DNA from: Amanita rubescens
Lineage: Eukaryota > Basidiomycota > Agaricomycetes > Agaricales > Amanitaceae
Assembly: GCA_015039365.1 (NCBI GenBank)
Contig: WION01000003.1
Span: 558,001 to 622,000, forward strand
Direction: 5' to 3'
DNA: 64,000 nt
Part shown: positions 1 through 11,528 of the stretch, piece by piece
How the letters are laid out: every line of letters starts with the position of its first letter
Numbering within the stretch: the stretch's first letter is position 1
Program-made: the position numbers and the translations under genes
The notes under the pieces: generated by a model
Told to the model about the DNA's origin: nothing
Databases searched by the model: none
What the model saw: the letters and a program-made list of their open reading frames with translations, nothing else

Positions 1-157
1 AGTACTCTTCGGGTTTTTTGATTTCTTTCTTTTTTTGGGTACTTGTGGGACTTATTTGACGTAGCGACATTATTGGGATGTAGAAAGTGCTTCCTACCTC
101 AATGCTTACTTCCTTGGGTCTTGTGTTCAGTGGAAGGGCATTCGCAGCCGTATAACA

Positions 158-3100
158 TTACGAATCTCCGAACGGTGTACAACATACGATACATGAAACG
201 GCGTGAAGGGGATTATGCAAAGTGCAGGATGGGCACGCTTTATGAGGCTCGGACTTGGACGGTGAAGTCGCCCGCGCCAAACCTCCGCTGAGAACGGTAC
301 CACTGAAACCCTGCCCTTCGTTCTTGCTGCTGGACGGATCCTCTACATCCGAATCTAGTTCATGCACCTCATTCATTTCACGCAACTTGATGACGTCGTT
401 GGCGATGATCTGGAGTGCCGCAACGGTAGCCTCGTTATCTTGAAGCTCGGTTCCATGATAAAATAGTCGTTGACAAATGGTCGAGATATTCCATTCTTCT
501 TGGATCTGTGTCGCTTTAGTCAGCAACGCCGCTCTGATAAGAGGATCGCAGACCTTTATTTTAATCTCCTTGATCGTCGTATCTTTCGAAACCGTTATCC
601 GCCGTCGTTCACCATGCTGCTTTAATTGTCTCAGCCGTCGTGAGTATCTAGCATTCTTGCGCGATGGGTTAGGCGGTTTGCGTTTCGCGGCAGTTTTCTC
701 GTCGGGGTTGAAGAATTCTATCACTATCTCTGCCGTAGTCCAATTTGTTTTCCTGATATCGGCGTCTCAGCTGACGAATGTGGCGTTACCGAGGTACCGC
801 TTACTTTTCTAATCGGCATACATCGCATGTAGGGACTTCTTGATCATAGTGAGACGACCCGTCTTCTTGGATTGTCTTAGTTAAGGAGATCAATGGACTG
901 CACGTGTAACTGTCGGATGAAATAAGTGCCGGCGGCGGCGGAAGATCGCCATGAGTGACCACGTACTATGATTCGAGGGTCTCCCAGTCACGCCGGTGAA
1001 CAATGAGCATGGATGAGTCCAAATCGAGGGTAGAATTGGGATCAAAGAGCAACATGTCATGTTCACAGAAGAAGATGCTGTTGTCGAGCACCTCAGGCCG
1101 TGGGCTATCCATAGGAAAGGACAGCCATTGCTTCCAGGACTTCACGAAGTCAGCCGGTACAACAGCACATGGCCCGCTCTGTATGCAACTATCTCCATCA
1201 AACGTGTTATCATATATCTCGAATAGTTGAACCTGCAGGGCATATGTCACACGTTCTTCATAACAATCTAATCCTACCTTTTCTTCATCCGCTCGTTTCT
1301 TAACTTCTCGTCTATCCTCTCGAGACGCGTAGAACTGAGCAGCACAGATAGCGCACGGTTCTTCTTGGGCCGAAGGAGGGTCCCATCCCGGGAATAAATT
1401 CTGTAAATAATCGACACCCTGCTCGCACGAGATGTGAAGACCTGGTTAGCCTAAAAATAACTTGTGGCTACCTGAGGTGAGATCTGACAGCGATTCATTA
1501 GGTTGACAGATAAACCTGCATGTTCACATCGGACATGATGTTGGAAATCTCCTGATTCAGGGTCGGGATCGCCCTCAGATGTAACGTGCATTCGCGGCTT
1601 AGCCGATCGCCAATCTGTATCATTGTTAGCACGAAACATGGAGTAGATTTCATTCACCTCTCAACCATTTCTTCGATATCCAGTAACCTATGCTATCATT
1701 TCTAAGCACCGCAGCCCGGTCAAATTCTACGACATGTTGAGGGTGTTCGAATTGATATAGTCGTTCTGGCAGATCATACTGAGATTTACACGTTGTTGAA
1801 GATCACAAGACTAACCCTTGAAATGTGCCTCGACGCAGGTTCTGCAGACCTGCTCGGGACGAAAAATGGGGTCGAACGTGCAATGCGTGAGACTGACGAT
1901 CCTCGTGTATGCGGACTAGAAAAACGATGAGCGGCAAGGAATGGGGATATCTATTCAGATGGAACTCACTTCAGATATACGTTTCATCTCGTTGGCCTTC
2001 TCTGGATCTAGATGGCCATGGATACATCGTATGTCATCTGTCATTATCGTGAATGTATCATCCGTTTGTTTGAGCCATTTCTCCTCTTCGGGAGCTTTTT
2101 GACTAGCTAATTTCACACAATAGTCTAACAACCAGTTTGTCAGTGCTTGATGGCTGATGACTATCGATTTCTGCTCCTGCTTCAATGGCCATGAAACAGT
2201 GAAATGAGCGAATATACCTCATCATGTGTCGTCAGATTCCAAGAGCGGTAAATTGACCTCAGATTCATTCGCACTTGCTCAAAGTGGCCCACAAACAATC
2301 GTTTTCTAATTAATGGTTTAATATCGACAGCAATCGACAACAGTACCACTCACTTTTCCGCGAACTCGCTGCACGTTTGTTCATGGACATGATTCATAGA
2401 CTCCACAGCCTTTGATGCCCATGGAGGGGGAGATGGAATAGCAGACTCTGCCCGTTCCGCCTTGAGACCGAGCTTACGAGATGGTCGTTTTGCGTAAATA
2501 AGCATGTAAGCGTCTTTTGACCGGATAACGCTGCCTTCATTAGCACGATTGATGAGATATTAATAAAGGAAAAAATACTTCGAGTCACTTTTCTCTGCTG
2601 GAGAAGGGGGTGTTCCTCTGACGCTAAATTGATATACGAAGGTAAGCCATGTTGATTGATACTCACTCTGGCTCGGCATCGCTTCCTTTCTTCTTGACAG
2701 GTACTCGATCGCCAAGTGTCTTGATCTTGGTGACGTACTCGTCATTAAATTGGTACCAGCATTGTGATCTATCGGAACGGTCTTTGAAAACATCTCGTGC
2801 AACGGTCGAATAAGCGCACGTTTCGTCGTATACCTGTGCCTCATAATGACCGTGGTAAGCGCTGGGACCCTTGTGCAAAAGAACGCCGCATAAATCATAG
2901 ATATGATCTGTTCCACCCTCTGGGCACCTCCCATCCCTATCAAGACGATCTCCCATGTTGATGGTGGCAGGAAAAGAAATAATATTCTTTGATTTCCTCC
3001 TTTCCATAGTCGACAAGTCGTAGACAAACCGCATAAGAGAGAAATTTAGGACTGGAGGTAAACTCCGTAATTTGGTGTATCTCGTGGCATCCTGTAAATC

Positions 3101-4440
3101 ATCACAGTGTGAACAATAATATCTGTAGTATTGTTAGTGCGTACGAATAGGGAGACAAACGGTAATTACTTGTTGTCGCCAGAAAGATTCTCTGGTTGAA
3201 GTAAAGTCGCGATCCCTTCTGCAAGACTGATGTTTCCCTAAAATGGATTATCCAGAGCCTGTTCGCAAGAGACAGAGTAATTACAGTTAAACTTATCTCG
3301 AGTTCCAGGAAATCAGCCTCGCGTTCAGATGGACGCTGACAAGAGTTGCATACGGTCGTATAAACTTGCTTCCCTTGAAACTAATACGAATTAGACAGTA
3401 GTTCATTGCCTCGTCTATGGGAGTACCTGGTCTGTAACCAGTGACCTGAGAGATAGAACCGGCTGTCTCTGGAATTCAGCATCCAAATGGGACATGAATA
3501 GCTTGGCGAATCTAGCGTGTTGGGTTGAGTGCGGGCAGATGTGTCACATAGAATAAACCCACTCCTGTGCATCTTGTTGTTCGGCTGTCCGCAATGCTAA
3601 GCTCTCCACCAGTTTGATAGGATTGTATACCCTCTGCCGACCCTCTTGCATCGCGGCAAAGGTAACTTGAAGGTGAAAGATAGGAGAGTCCTGAAAAGAA
3701 GAAGAAAAGAGTTGGAATCGGGACAATGCATGGGGTACATAGACAGACGGCAAAAGTTGCTCCAGACCCCTCAGAAGGCCGTAAACCATACACTCCAGCA
3801 CGGAAAGCCAGGTCCCTAAACCAGACCTTAAATTTGGATAAATTTCAGCTAATTTGGGTTTGATAATGGACGCACTTGCAGCGAAGCATTCGCATAACAG
3901 GTGGCTCCAAGATTCTGCACGTCGTCAATGACGTGTAGTTTAGACAGGTTGACTAACAGTACCTTGAGACCAACCGGGTCATCTAGTTCCCTGCTCTCCC
4001 CTGTTGGATCCTCGCCCAGGTCAACCGCCTTCGTGAATAGCGCAGTAGCCTTGGCTTGAGAAGAGTCGGCATGGTGCGAGAGATTCGCGAAACGCCAACT
4101 CACCATCGGCTTCCCATTTCTCCTGACCTAGATAATTCAGACAATTTGGATTGTTCTTACAAACCTTCCTGCTACATTGTGATGTCTCCTCGTCGGTGAT
4201 GACGATAATATCATTGTCGAGCTTGTCATTAGCAGGACCATTAGTGAATCTGTTAAGACATAAGGAATGTGAATTTCGGGAAGAGAAACCGCAGGTGGCG
4301 AGAATATGTTCTGCAGTTAATGCTGAGACGTCCTTGACCTCTGTGCCAACCCAGCCCCATGGTGACGTTTTGCTGCCTGAAGGAGCAGAACGCTTGATCT
4401 TCTCCGCTGGGGAAGGCTGCCTTCTGCGCTTCGGTGGCAT
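158..4440 (-). CDS. USP48: USP48-like ubiquitin carboxyl-terminal hydrolase (peptidase C19)
   Basis: Multi-exon cysteine deubiquitinase that cleaves ubiquitin from proteins, probably nuclear. The start at 4440 opens a basic, proline-rich leader (MPPKRRRQPSP). The Cys box NLGATCYANASLQ lies near 3890-3930 and the His box AYHGHYEAQV with WYQFNDE near 2730-2860. DUSP-type regions follow at about 970-2190, including DIRCIHGHLDPEKANEMKRI, which matches the USP48 pattern. The last exons carry a ubiquitin-like segment (about 370-620) and a C-terminal zinc finger CPSC-x10-CIVC (about 175-235). The exon joins I checked keep frame, for example from the 970-1250 exon through a middle exon at about 790-905 into the final exon. 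Domain order and length fit the USP48 family; the C-terminal zinc finger is not part of human USP48. It diverges from GAA1. Confidence 0.88.
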
Positions 4441-4526
4441 GAGGCAGAAGGTGAAGCCGCAAGCGGAGGCGAGACAATTTTGGCACATCTCAGTACGGTA
4501 ATACTACTCCTTTTACACTCACACTC
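4441..4526. promoter_or_regulatory. 86 bp shared divergent promoter of the USP48-like gene and GAA1
   Basis: The two start codons face away from each other with only 86 bp between them, so both core promoters and both 5' UTRs must share this stretch or reach into the coding exons. I see no clear TATA box. Inferred from the gene layout only. Confidence 0.5.
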
Positions 4527-6880
4527 ATGGACCGTCTCCGTTCTCGACTAGTTCGCCTGACGCTACAGCTAAAGTCTCATGAAATACGGATACGAAGACG
4601 TCGTGCTCTGGTTTCTTGGTTGACACGAAGAGCAACAATACTTAGGTCCTTGATAGTAACATGTTCGTTCACTCTACATATACTGATGTTCCGTGGACAG
4701 GGTCGTTCTATTCTGCGTCGGATATCTATGGATGATATCCCTCCCTTCTCCTCGCCTGGGCCGAGGCACTTACATAGATGAAAACGCGCTTCAGCCAGCT
4801 CAGGCATGCTCTCTCTGAGTCTCGGAAAGGAATGTTCTAATGCACGCTTCTCTAGGTGAACACGTATTGGAATTGGCAAGAAGTACATAATGCGGACCGA
4901 TATTTAGACGAACTCGAGAGACTTCGCGACACAGTTGCTACCAGTGAGCAGTAAGATCTAGTACTCACACTTCTCGAACGTTGCTGATGGATCTCGAGGC
5001 GTGCACGATTCTTCGAGGCGGAATTTGCGAAGCTTGGAATATCTTCCTCCACACAAAGGTATTCCTACTCAAATAGGAACAACGTTAGTTGAAGGGTCCC
5101 GACGATATTCTAAAACTGATTTATCGTAGGCCACAGAAGGGATCAATTCATACGCAGTCCTCTCATCGCCTCGCGCTTCTGGTACAGAAGCAATGGTCAT
5201 TTCCGCTTCCTGGATCAGTCGAATGGATGATGGCCACGTCTCATTGAACCTACGAGGAGTATCGACTGTCCTTGCGTTGGCTGCTTTTCTGAAGAGTGGG
5301 TTGCTTTCTGTTCACCTTTCTATTTGGTGATGGACAACTTTACGAAGACTATTCTTTGTGGGCGAAAGATATTGTCTTTGTTATTAGTGACGGTTATCTA
5401 GAAGGCATGCATGCCTGGCTGAGCGCCTATCACGGCAACGCGCAAGCAAGTAAGTATTACCGACGTCTCCAACGTACACAGCTGACACCTCCACTTCGTA
5501 TTTAAGATTTGCACGTACAACCTTTGAATTTGTCTTCTGGCATTATTTGGACTGCGCTCAACATTGACTATCCTGGGCATTCCTTTTCCCATCTGGGGAT
5601 GTTTTATGGTGAGATTTTTGGCTACCAATCTAACTCATGTGTACGAACCTCGTATAGAAGGATGCAATGGCCGTCTACCTAACCAGGATCTTCAAAATTC
5701 ATTCCATCGCATTGCTCTTAGCAATGGGGTACCTGTCACTGTATACGACCACGTCGATACTGCGGACCATAATAAATTGCCTCCGCTGTTCAACCGGTTC
5801 TCAGGCAATATAAAGAAGGAACTTGAAGAATATCAACAACGAGCGAAGAATATCTTACGACATGTAGGGTACCAAGCACGCGGCCGTCCTAGCGGTGTAC
5901 ATGGCTTATATCATCAGTATGTTTCTAAAATCGCATAAGTAATGAAAGTCACTTATCTCCCATAGGTTCCGGATAGACGCCATAACATTGTTTGCCGTAC
6001 CGGCGACAGGTCCCCATGGGTTCCATTCTATTGGCCGGTTAGTTTGTAGATCTTAGATGGCGATCAACATTTTGAACATTTTCGAATAGCGTCGTCGAGT
6101 CAACACTCAGAACAATGAACAATCTTATCGAACGTCTTCACGCATCGTTCTTCTTTTTCATTCTTACGGCCCCAGATCGATTCCTCAAGATAGGAAGCTA
6201 TCTGCCCAGCGCGCTCTTGGTTAGCGTTGCTATGATGTTTGGAGGTTTGAAAGCTTGGAATGACGCGTCTTTACCAACTGCAACTAAAGATACTAAAAAT
6301 ATTCAACCAAAAACGCGAGAGGTCTTGAGCGCGCTTATCATCATGGCTTACACTCATATCCTCGGCGCGCTATTGTTTTGGTTCTTGACTTCAAGTTGGT
6401 ACTCGGACAAGTCGCACGTACGTCCCTTTATTAGTTTTCGGGTTAGTGCTCACCATTCCTCAGGTGATCTCTGCTGCCACCTTCGCCGCTGTGGCATTTT
6501 CTGTGGTTCCGATTGCGAGACAGTTTCCTGACGCGAATGCCAGCTCACTTCCACTGACACTCAAGTCGTTCAACCTTTGTATGGCATCGACAGCAGTGTC
6601 AATCACGGCGATGCTTAATTTCTCACTTGCATCTACACTTGCCCTGCTCCTCGGCATACCATTGTCCATTTCCTCTCCATCCAAACCTGCTGCTTCTTTG
6701 ACGAAACGGGTAATTAGATTTGTTCCTTATGCGGTCCTAGCACTTGGGTGGCTCTTCTTGGCTACTGAAGTAGAGCAAGCATTGTGGCATTGGAACTTCC
6801 TGTCAGTTTGGTTTGCGCCTTTTGTATGCATCGTGTACATGCCATTAGTGTTACAAGCGGGTCTTGTGTGCTTATTATGA
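4527..6880 (+). CDS. GAA1: GPI transamidase subunit GAA1
   Basis: Membrane subunit of the ER GPI transamidase complex, which swaps a C-terminal peptide for a GPI anchor. Exon 1 holds a basic N-terminus and the start of the first membrane segment. Splicing at about 4645 into the exon near 4700 restores a hydrophobic helix followed by LGRGTYIDENALQPAQ, a GAA1 hallmark. Downstream come YWNWQEVHNADRYLDELERL, the M28-peptidase-like luminal region (SLWAKDIVFVISDGY, ALNIDYPGHSFSHLG, GRLPNQDLQNSFHRI), GPHGFHSIGR, and then several membrane helices to the stop at 6878-6880. Total length is roughly 600 residues, usual for the family. The start is the only ATG giving this N-terminus. It converges on TAF7 with 62 bp between stops. 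Confidence 0.92.
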
Positions 6881-6942
6881 ATTATGAACATGCGTACGAT
6901 ATACCCTAATAATACATAGACAAATGCTGTACGCGGCATCCG

Positions 6943-8561
6943 TCAACCTATATCCATGTCCATTGCTGGATCATCAGAACCGAAAAGATTCTCGTCACCT
7001 GCATCGTCATCGTTAATAGGGCCGTCCTGATCAGTGTCATCCGCCTCGCCCGTTACGCCCTCTTTCCGCAATCTCTGCTTCTCTTTCAGCTCATCGCGCT
7101 GGGCTATCTTCATCTCCAAGTCAGCTGTGAGCTTCTTCAATGCATCTTCAAAGCGCCTCTGTAAAGCATAGTGAGAAGAAAATCCCAAAACTACGATGAA
7201 GACAACGGACCTTGATGAGAGGATTAGCAGAGCTGGCAATTTCATTATTTTTCTTGGCGACGGCGGCCTCTAGGTCCCTGATTTCTTCGTTGAGTAATTT
7301 CCTAGCCTGCACCAACTCATCGTCGTCGTCGTCGTCTTCTTCTTCTGAACTCTCATCCTCATCATCCTCTTCGTCGGCGCCATATCTGTCATCCTCGTCA
7401 ACTAGGGCCTGATCCAACTCTGCCGCCAATTCCTCATCAATGTCGCCGTCACCCTCATCGTCGTCATCATCGCCTTCGTCTTCGCCCTCGCCTCCGTCAA
7501 ATCCTGGGGTTGTTGCATCACCCAAATCGGATAATGCCGGTGTAGGAGCATCCATTTCCTTCTCTATAAACTCAGAATCGGATAAGTCTGGATTGACATT
7601 TTCAAGCACGTCTACAAAGGCTGGTCATTCAGGTGTCTTGAAATTTGACAAAGCATACCAAACTTGACTTCCGTGGCCAGGGAATCCTCGTACAGGAGTC
7701 TTTCTACTTCTTGTTCCACGCTTTCGATCGTCTCGAAGGACAATGAGCCTTGGTTACTGACAAGGTAGCTTTACTTACACGTCGATTTACCCTTTTACGG
7801 AATCTCCGCTTGCGAGCATGGTGTAATGGAGGCGTTATACCATGGGACCAGATAAAGTCCTCAATATTAAAGTGCCTGCTCGACGTGGGTTCTTCCTTAA
7901 TTTTGTCCCCGACAACAAGCATCTAGATGAAGTAACGTTCAATGCAACGAACAAACGGAGGCAGGAAATGATACGACTTGGCATATATCCGCCACTTTAA
8001 ACATCTGCTTGTTATCTAGAGTCTTTTGAGATTCGACAATGCACGGCAGGTCAACCAGCTTGGCTGAATAGAGGTTGCTGCCAATATGGAACACTGCTCG
8101 GCGCGAATCTAGAAAGAGCGTCCGTGAGTTTATGGACAACACACTGGAAGGCATAGCACACCTTTGAATTTGAACCAGACATCGTTGGTTATCTCCCTGG
8201 ATGCGACCATCTTGCGCACCTTGTCTAGGTCGTCGCCGGGAGGGATTCTGAGGATGAATTGTTCTTCAAAGGAGAGGTCGTCATCGGAGGAGTCGAGCTC
8301 TCTGTCGTACTGGCCAAGGAAGGACATGCCTGGGGCTTGAGAGGCGGCCTTTTCGCCCAGCTTGAGCTTAAGCTTTGGTGCGATTTTGGGCTTCGCATTC
8401 GTGGAACGTGTGGCGCGGTCGGGGTCTTGTGGAGGATTGTTGGCGCTGCGGAGTCTGAGAGTCGGTTGAGCTGGGGTTTGAGGTTCTGTGGTGGGTGCGC
8501 TGTGGACGGCGACGAGCGGCGGCTGTTCGACGTCGTCCACGACAATCACATCGTCGTCCAT
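6943..8561 (-). CDS. TAF7: Transcription initiation factor TFIID subunit 7 (TAF7/TAFII55)
   Basis: TFIID subunit acting in RNA polymerase II pre-initiation complexes. The start at 8561 opens an acidic leader (MDDDVIVVDDVEQPP). The TAFII55 domain begins with EEQFILRIPP near residue 100, continues with FHIGSNLYSAKLVDLPCIVE and ends with IWSHGITPPLHHARKRRFRKR, all diagnostic of TAF7. The C-terminal half is strongly acidic (runs of Asp/Glu around 7320-7480), followed by a coiled-coil-prone stretch and the stop at 6943-6945. At least three introns interrupt the domain. Only 41 bp separate its start from the stop of the SAM37 gene upstream on the same strand, so its promoter probably lies in the SAM37 3' end. 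Confidence 0.9.
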
Positions 8562-8602
8562 AGTAGAGAGTCACGCTATTCTTAGACACGATTGTCACAT
8601 GA

Positions 8603-9884
8603 CTAGTCCCGCCCGTCCTCCTGCCGGTCCTCCGAGTCCATCTCCGCTGCCGCCTCGACCTCCTCCTGCACATCCACGTCTTCTTGTCGCACAAACTCAA
8701 TCGTCACGCCCCTACTTACAATTAATAGGTACCCCACCAAACACCCAAAGACAAGACCAAAAAATCTCCGTCGATCTCGATCGTACCGAGCCTCATCTTC
8801 GCTTCGAGCATGTCGCTTTCCGGCCCACAACATTGATGGAACGATGTCTCTCCATGTTAGCTTCAGAGGCGCTACAAGGCGAATAGCAGGAGCTGCTTCA
8901 CCCAGCGTTTGTGCAAATATAAGACGAGCATGAGTGACAAGTGTCGGGTACGAATCCACGAGAAGCTGTCGTATGACGGGCGCAGGATATGGCGGTTCCA
9001 ACAGCAGAAGTACATGAGCAGACACTATTGCATCGAGGGATATTGGCCTGAAAACTTTCTTTTAGCGCAGCGCGTTATGAGGACGGAAAGTGGCAGACCT
9101 TTCGCGTCCTGAGAAAAATGTTCCCTTCAAGAGGCGGGAATAGATGTCCAGAATGACTTTTGCTTTTTCGACCACTTTCTCTTTCTCAAATGCTTGCTGG
9201 AAAACACTGGTATTTTCAGCTTTCTCCTTTTCCAGTGAGATCCGCTGGAATGGTTTCTTTGGTTCCTTCTCAACTTCGGGATGGTTCCACAAACCAGAAG
9301 CTTCAAGGCGGGGTCTGTACATTTCTCGAATTCTCGTCGGAACGTAGTACCGCTGTAGTAGATGAAACGCAGAACACAATGCTGGAAATGTCATGTTTGC
9401 CCAATTCGAAGGCTGAGAGTAAAGCATGTAGTACTATTACATTTCAGGTTCAGGTCTCTGCGCATGATACCGTTGTAGACTCACGACCAAATCTCCGAGA
9501 TGCGCTTCTGCGTGCGCAGACCAAGCAACTCCCTGAGATCTTTGCGAGTTCCCCAAGTCTTGGTCCAAGTCCGTATTAGCGAATTCATCATTCTTCCACG
9601 CACCCAATTTCGAGACGTATTTGATAATGGATGGAATCAGGACGACAACATGGTGGTCATGAGTGAGACAGGGCAATTGACCTATGTTCAGAATAAGATA
9701 TGCAAGAGTCCTGCTGTACGAGGAATACTTACCCACCGGAAGGAGAAGTATCAGGATTTGAGCATTCTAAAACGGAGAATTTTCCAGGAATTGTAAGCTG
9801 AAGAAAGATGATGGCAGCAAGACACGAAGGGTCTATAGACGGAAGACCCCATTTTCCGGGCGAAACGTGCAGCACGATGGCCAT
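8603..9884 (-). CDS. SAM37: SAM37/metaxin-like subunit of the mitochondrial outer-membrane sorting and assembly machinery
   Basis: Part of the SAM complex that inserts beta-barrel proteins into the mitochondrial outer membrane. The start at 9884 (MAIVLHVSPGKWGLPSIDP) matches the Tom37/metaxin N-terminal domain; the upstream in-frame Met at 9950 would only add an unrelated leader. The glutathione-transferase-like fold continues through GQLPCLTHDHHVV, HAEAHLGDLV and QRYYVPTRIREMYRPRLEASG. A hydrophobic segment (FFGLVFGCLVGYLLIV) close to the C-terminus is a likely outer-membrane anchor, followed by an acidic tail to the stop at 8603-8605. At least three introns. SAM37 evolves fast, so identity rests on motif order and the C-terminal anchor. 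Confidence 0.83.
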
Positions 9885-10216
9885 GTGTTCAGTGCTTGCT
9901 GTAGTCGTTTCTGCAAACCTTTTCCGGATCAAGCAAGTCACGTCACTCAAAAGTAGCCTCGGTACTTTTTACAGACGAATCCTAGTGTGCTACTGATTTG
10001 GTCTCAAAGCGCAGAATCGACAAGCCTGGATATCTAGCAGCCATGTGGTCCAACATGCCAGAACGAAAACCAATAGTACAATGTTACAGTACATTTCTTT
10101 TCTGTCCGAATTGATAATGACTTGAACGTCAACTGAAGTTCTCCTTGCTGTTAACAATCTTCCAGCTAACAGCTCGACCCCTTTCTACCGAAGTCCCGCC
10201 CGGGTGTCGCTGGCCC
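9885..10216. other. Intergenic gap upstream of SAM37
   Basis: About 330 bp between the SAM37 start and the probable end of the DUF7918 gene. It holds the SAM37 promoter and the DUF7918 3' region. One in-frame continuation of the DUF7918 gene after a possible last intron would end here, but I could not decide it. No RNA gene or repeat seen. Confidence 0.4.
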
Positions 10217-11241
10217 TTAACAGGCTCGTGTCAACAAAGATAGACGACCCGAAGGAAGATTAGTACTCACTTCACCATGTAATGTCGTTTTCCTCCGTTT
10301 AGACGGAGGCGGAGTTGTTTCACATTCTGGACTTTCGGGAGGAGTTGGCATCAAGGTAGTTGGCAAGCTGACAATTCTGCGTATTGGTGGTATCTGAAGG
10401 GACGCTTTAGCTGACTCTGGAATGATACCCTGCGCTTCCAGAAATTCTGCCCAATTGTTTCAGCCATGGCAGCAAAAGCTCAGGTTCAAAAGACTTACCG
10501 CGTGTCCTATATCTGAAGATAAAGGAGACATAGGTTTTTGGTATCTTGGACAGTGGCTCATCCGCTTCATAAGGCGCAACAGACCAGGTCGTCGAATGCC
10601 GCTCAAAAGCTGGTATTTCCTCGCCAAAGCTAGGCATATCTCAGAATAACTCTTTAAAGTCAAAATGCGATGTTACCCAATGCAAAGCTCCCCTGTCTTC
10701 CGTTTCCCTGGAACCATGGATGGAAGCACTTGCAATGCGTTTGCCAGCTTGCTAGCTACCCGGGTAATTCTTTTTATACGTAATGAGATCACTCCAATGT
10801 CCTTCGCCGCTACCTGCGTAGTTGGAACAACTATATGATCGGTGAGTACACGTTGGCGGCAAACTGATGGGTCGCACCATCTTCGCTAATTTTTTGGAAT
10901 ATGAATGACCGCTCCGTTGTTCGGGAAGTTCTTACTCCCCCCCTGCATGCAGTCCCTTCTCCGAACAAAAATCTTCCTGGTACAGTGAAGCCATCAAGAG
11001 TAATGTATCCGCACGTGTCCACTTTTCCTCCGTGGTCCTTCCAATGTATTGAAAACGGCTAATAGGAAAGATGGTAAAGAAAGGGACTATGCACCAGAAA
11101 TGAGATTGAGCTTACTTGACCCTCCTCGCCTGGTATCCAACAAGATACCCGGTTTGCATCACTGTCCACCGCGACAAGATATTCTGGGAGCTCCTTCCCT
11201 TCTACGACGATCCAAGCTGAGAATTCGCGATGTGTCAACAT
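10217..11241 (-). CDS. DUF7918 domain protein of unknown function
   Basis: Matches a family that is abundant in Agaricomycetes and has no established role. From the start at 11241 the protein opens with FSAWIVVEGKELPEYLVAVD and NRVSCWIPGEEGQ. After a first intron come FSIHWKDHGGKVDTCGYITLDG, a glycine-rich stretch and the core RSFIFQKIS. The next exon holds DIGVISLRIKRI, and the following one has SKIPKTYVSFIFRYR. The final exon (about 10260-10440) is proline-rich and basic (PPPSKRRK). Direct read-through after HGE reaches a stop at 10217-10219, but a strong donor (GTGAGT) sits right there at about 10262, so the true last residues are uncertain. Family assignment is firmer than the 3' end. Confidence 0.72.
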
Positions 11242-11528
11242 CTTGAACTAAGTGCCAGATCAGAAAATCGTATCGTTGAATGATTTACGGGTATATGGTA
11301 CTATGAATAGCAAAATGGATACGCCAGTGAGATAGTCAGAGTTGTTGAACCTTGTGGGTGCTTCCCTTTTTCGGCGATCAAGCGCACGTGGCGGGCGGGA
11401 TTATTATAAGTCTCTGATGTCACCGACCGTGACATTATTACTACCTCGTCCGACTATTACGCGCTCAGTTGTTCGCACCAGTACGCGTTTTCCACTTGAC
11501 GCGAAGCATTACCGCGTGTACTATAATT
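11242..11528. promoter_or_regulatory. Divergent promoter between the DUF7918 gene and the AP endonuclease gene
   Basis: This 287 bp gap separates two divergent start codons (11241 minus, 11529 plus). It contains an AT-rich patch around 11270-11330 and a 'ttattataag' box near 11400 that could act as TATA for the plus-strand gene. No other element recognised. Confidence 0.4.

Noticed and set aside
7148..7667. Ser-rich plus-strand frames opposite TAF7
   Set aside because: They are the antisense shadow of the acidic Asp/Glu repeats of TAF7 (gac/gat codons read as tcg/tca).
9985..10216. An extra last exon of the DUF7918 gene after a GTGAGT donor at about 10262
   Set aside because: The donor is good, but none of the acceptors gives a tail I recognise, so I kept the direct read-through stop and flagged the uncertainty.
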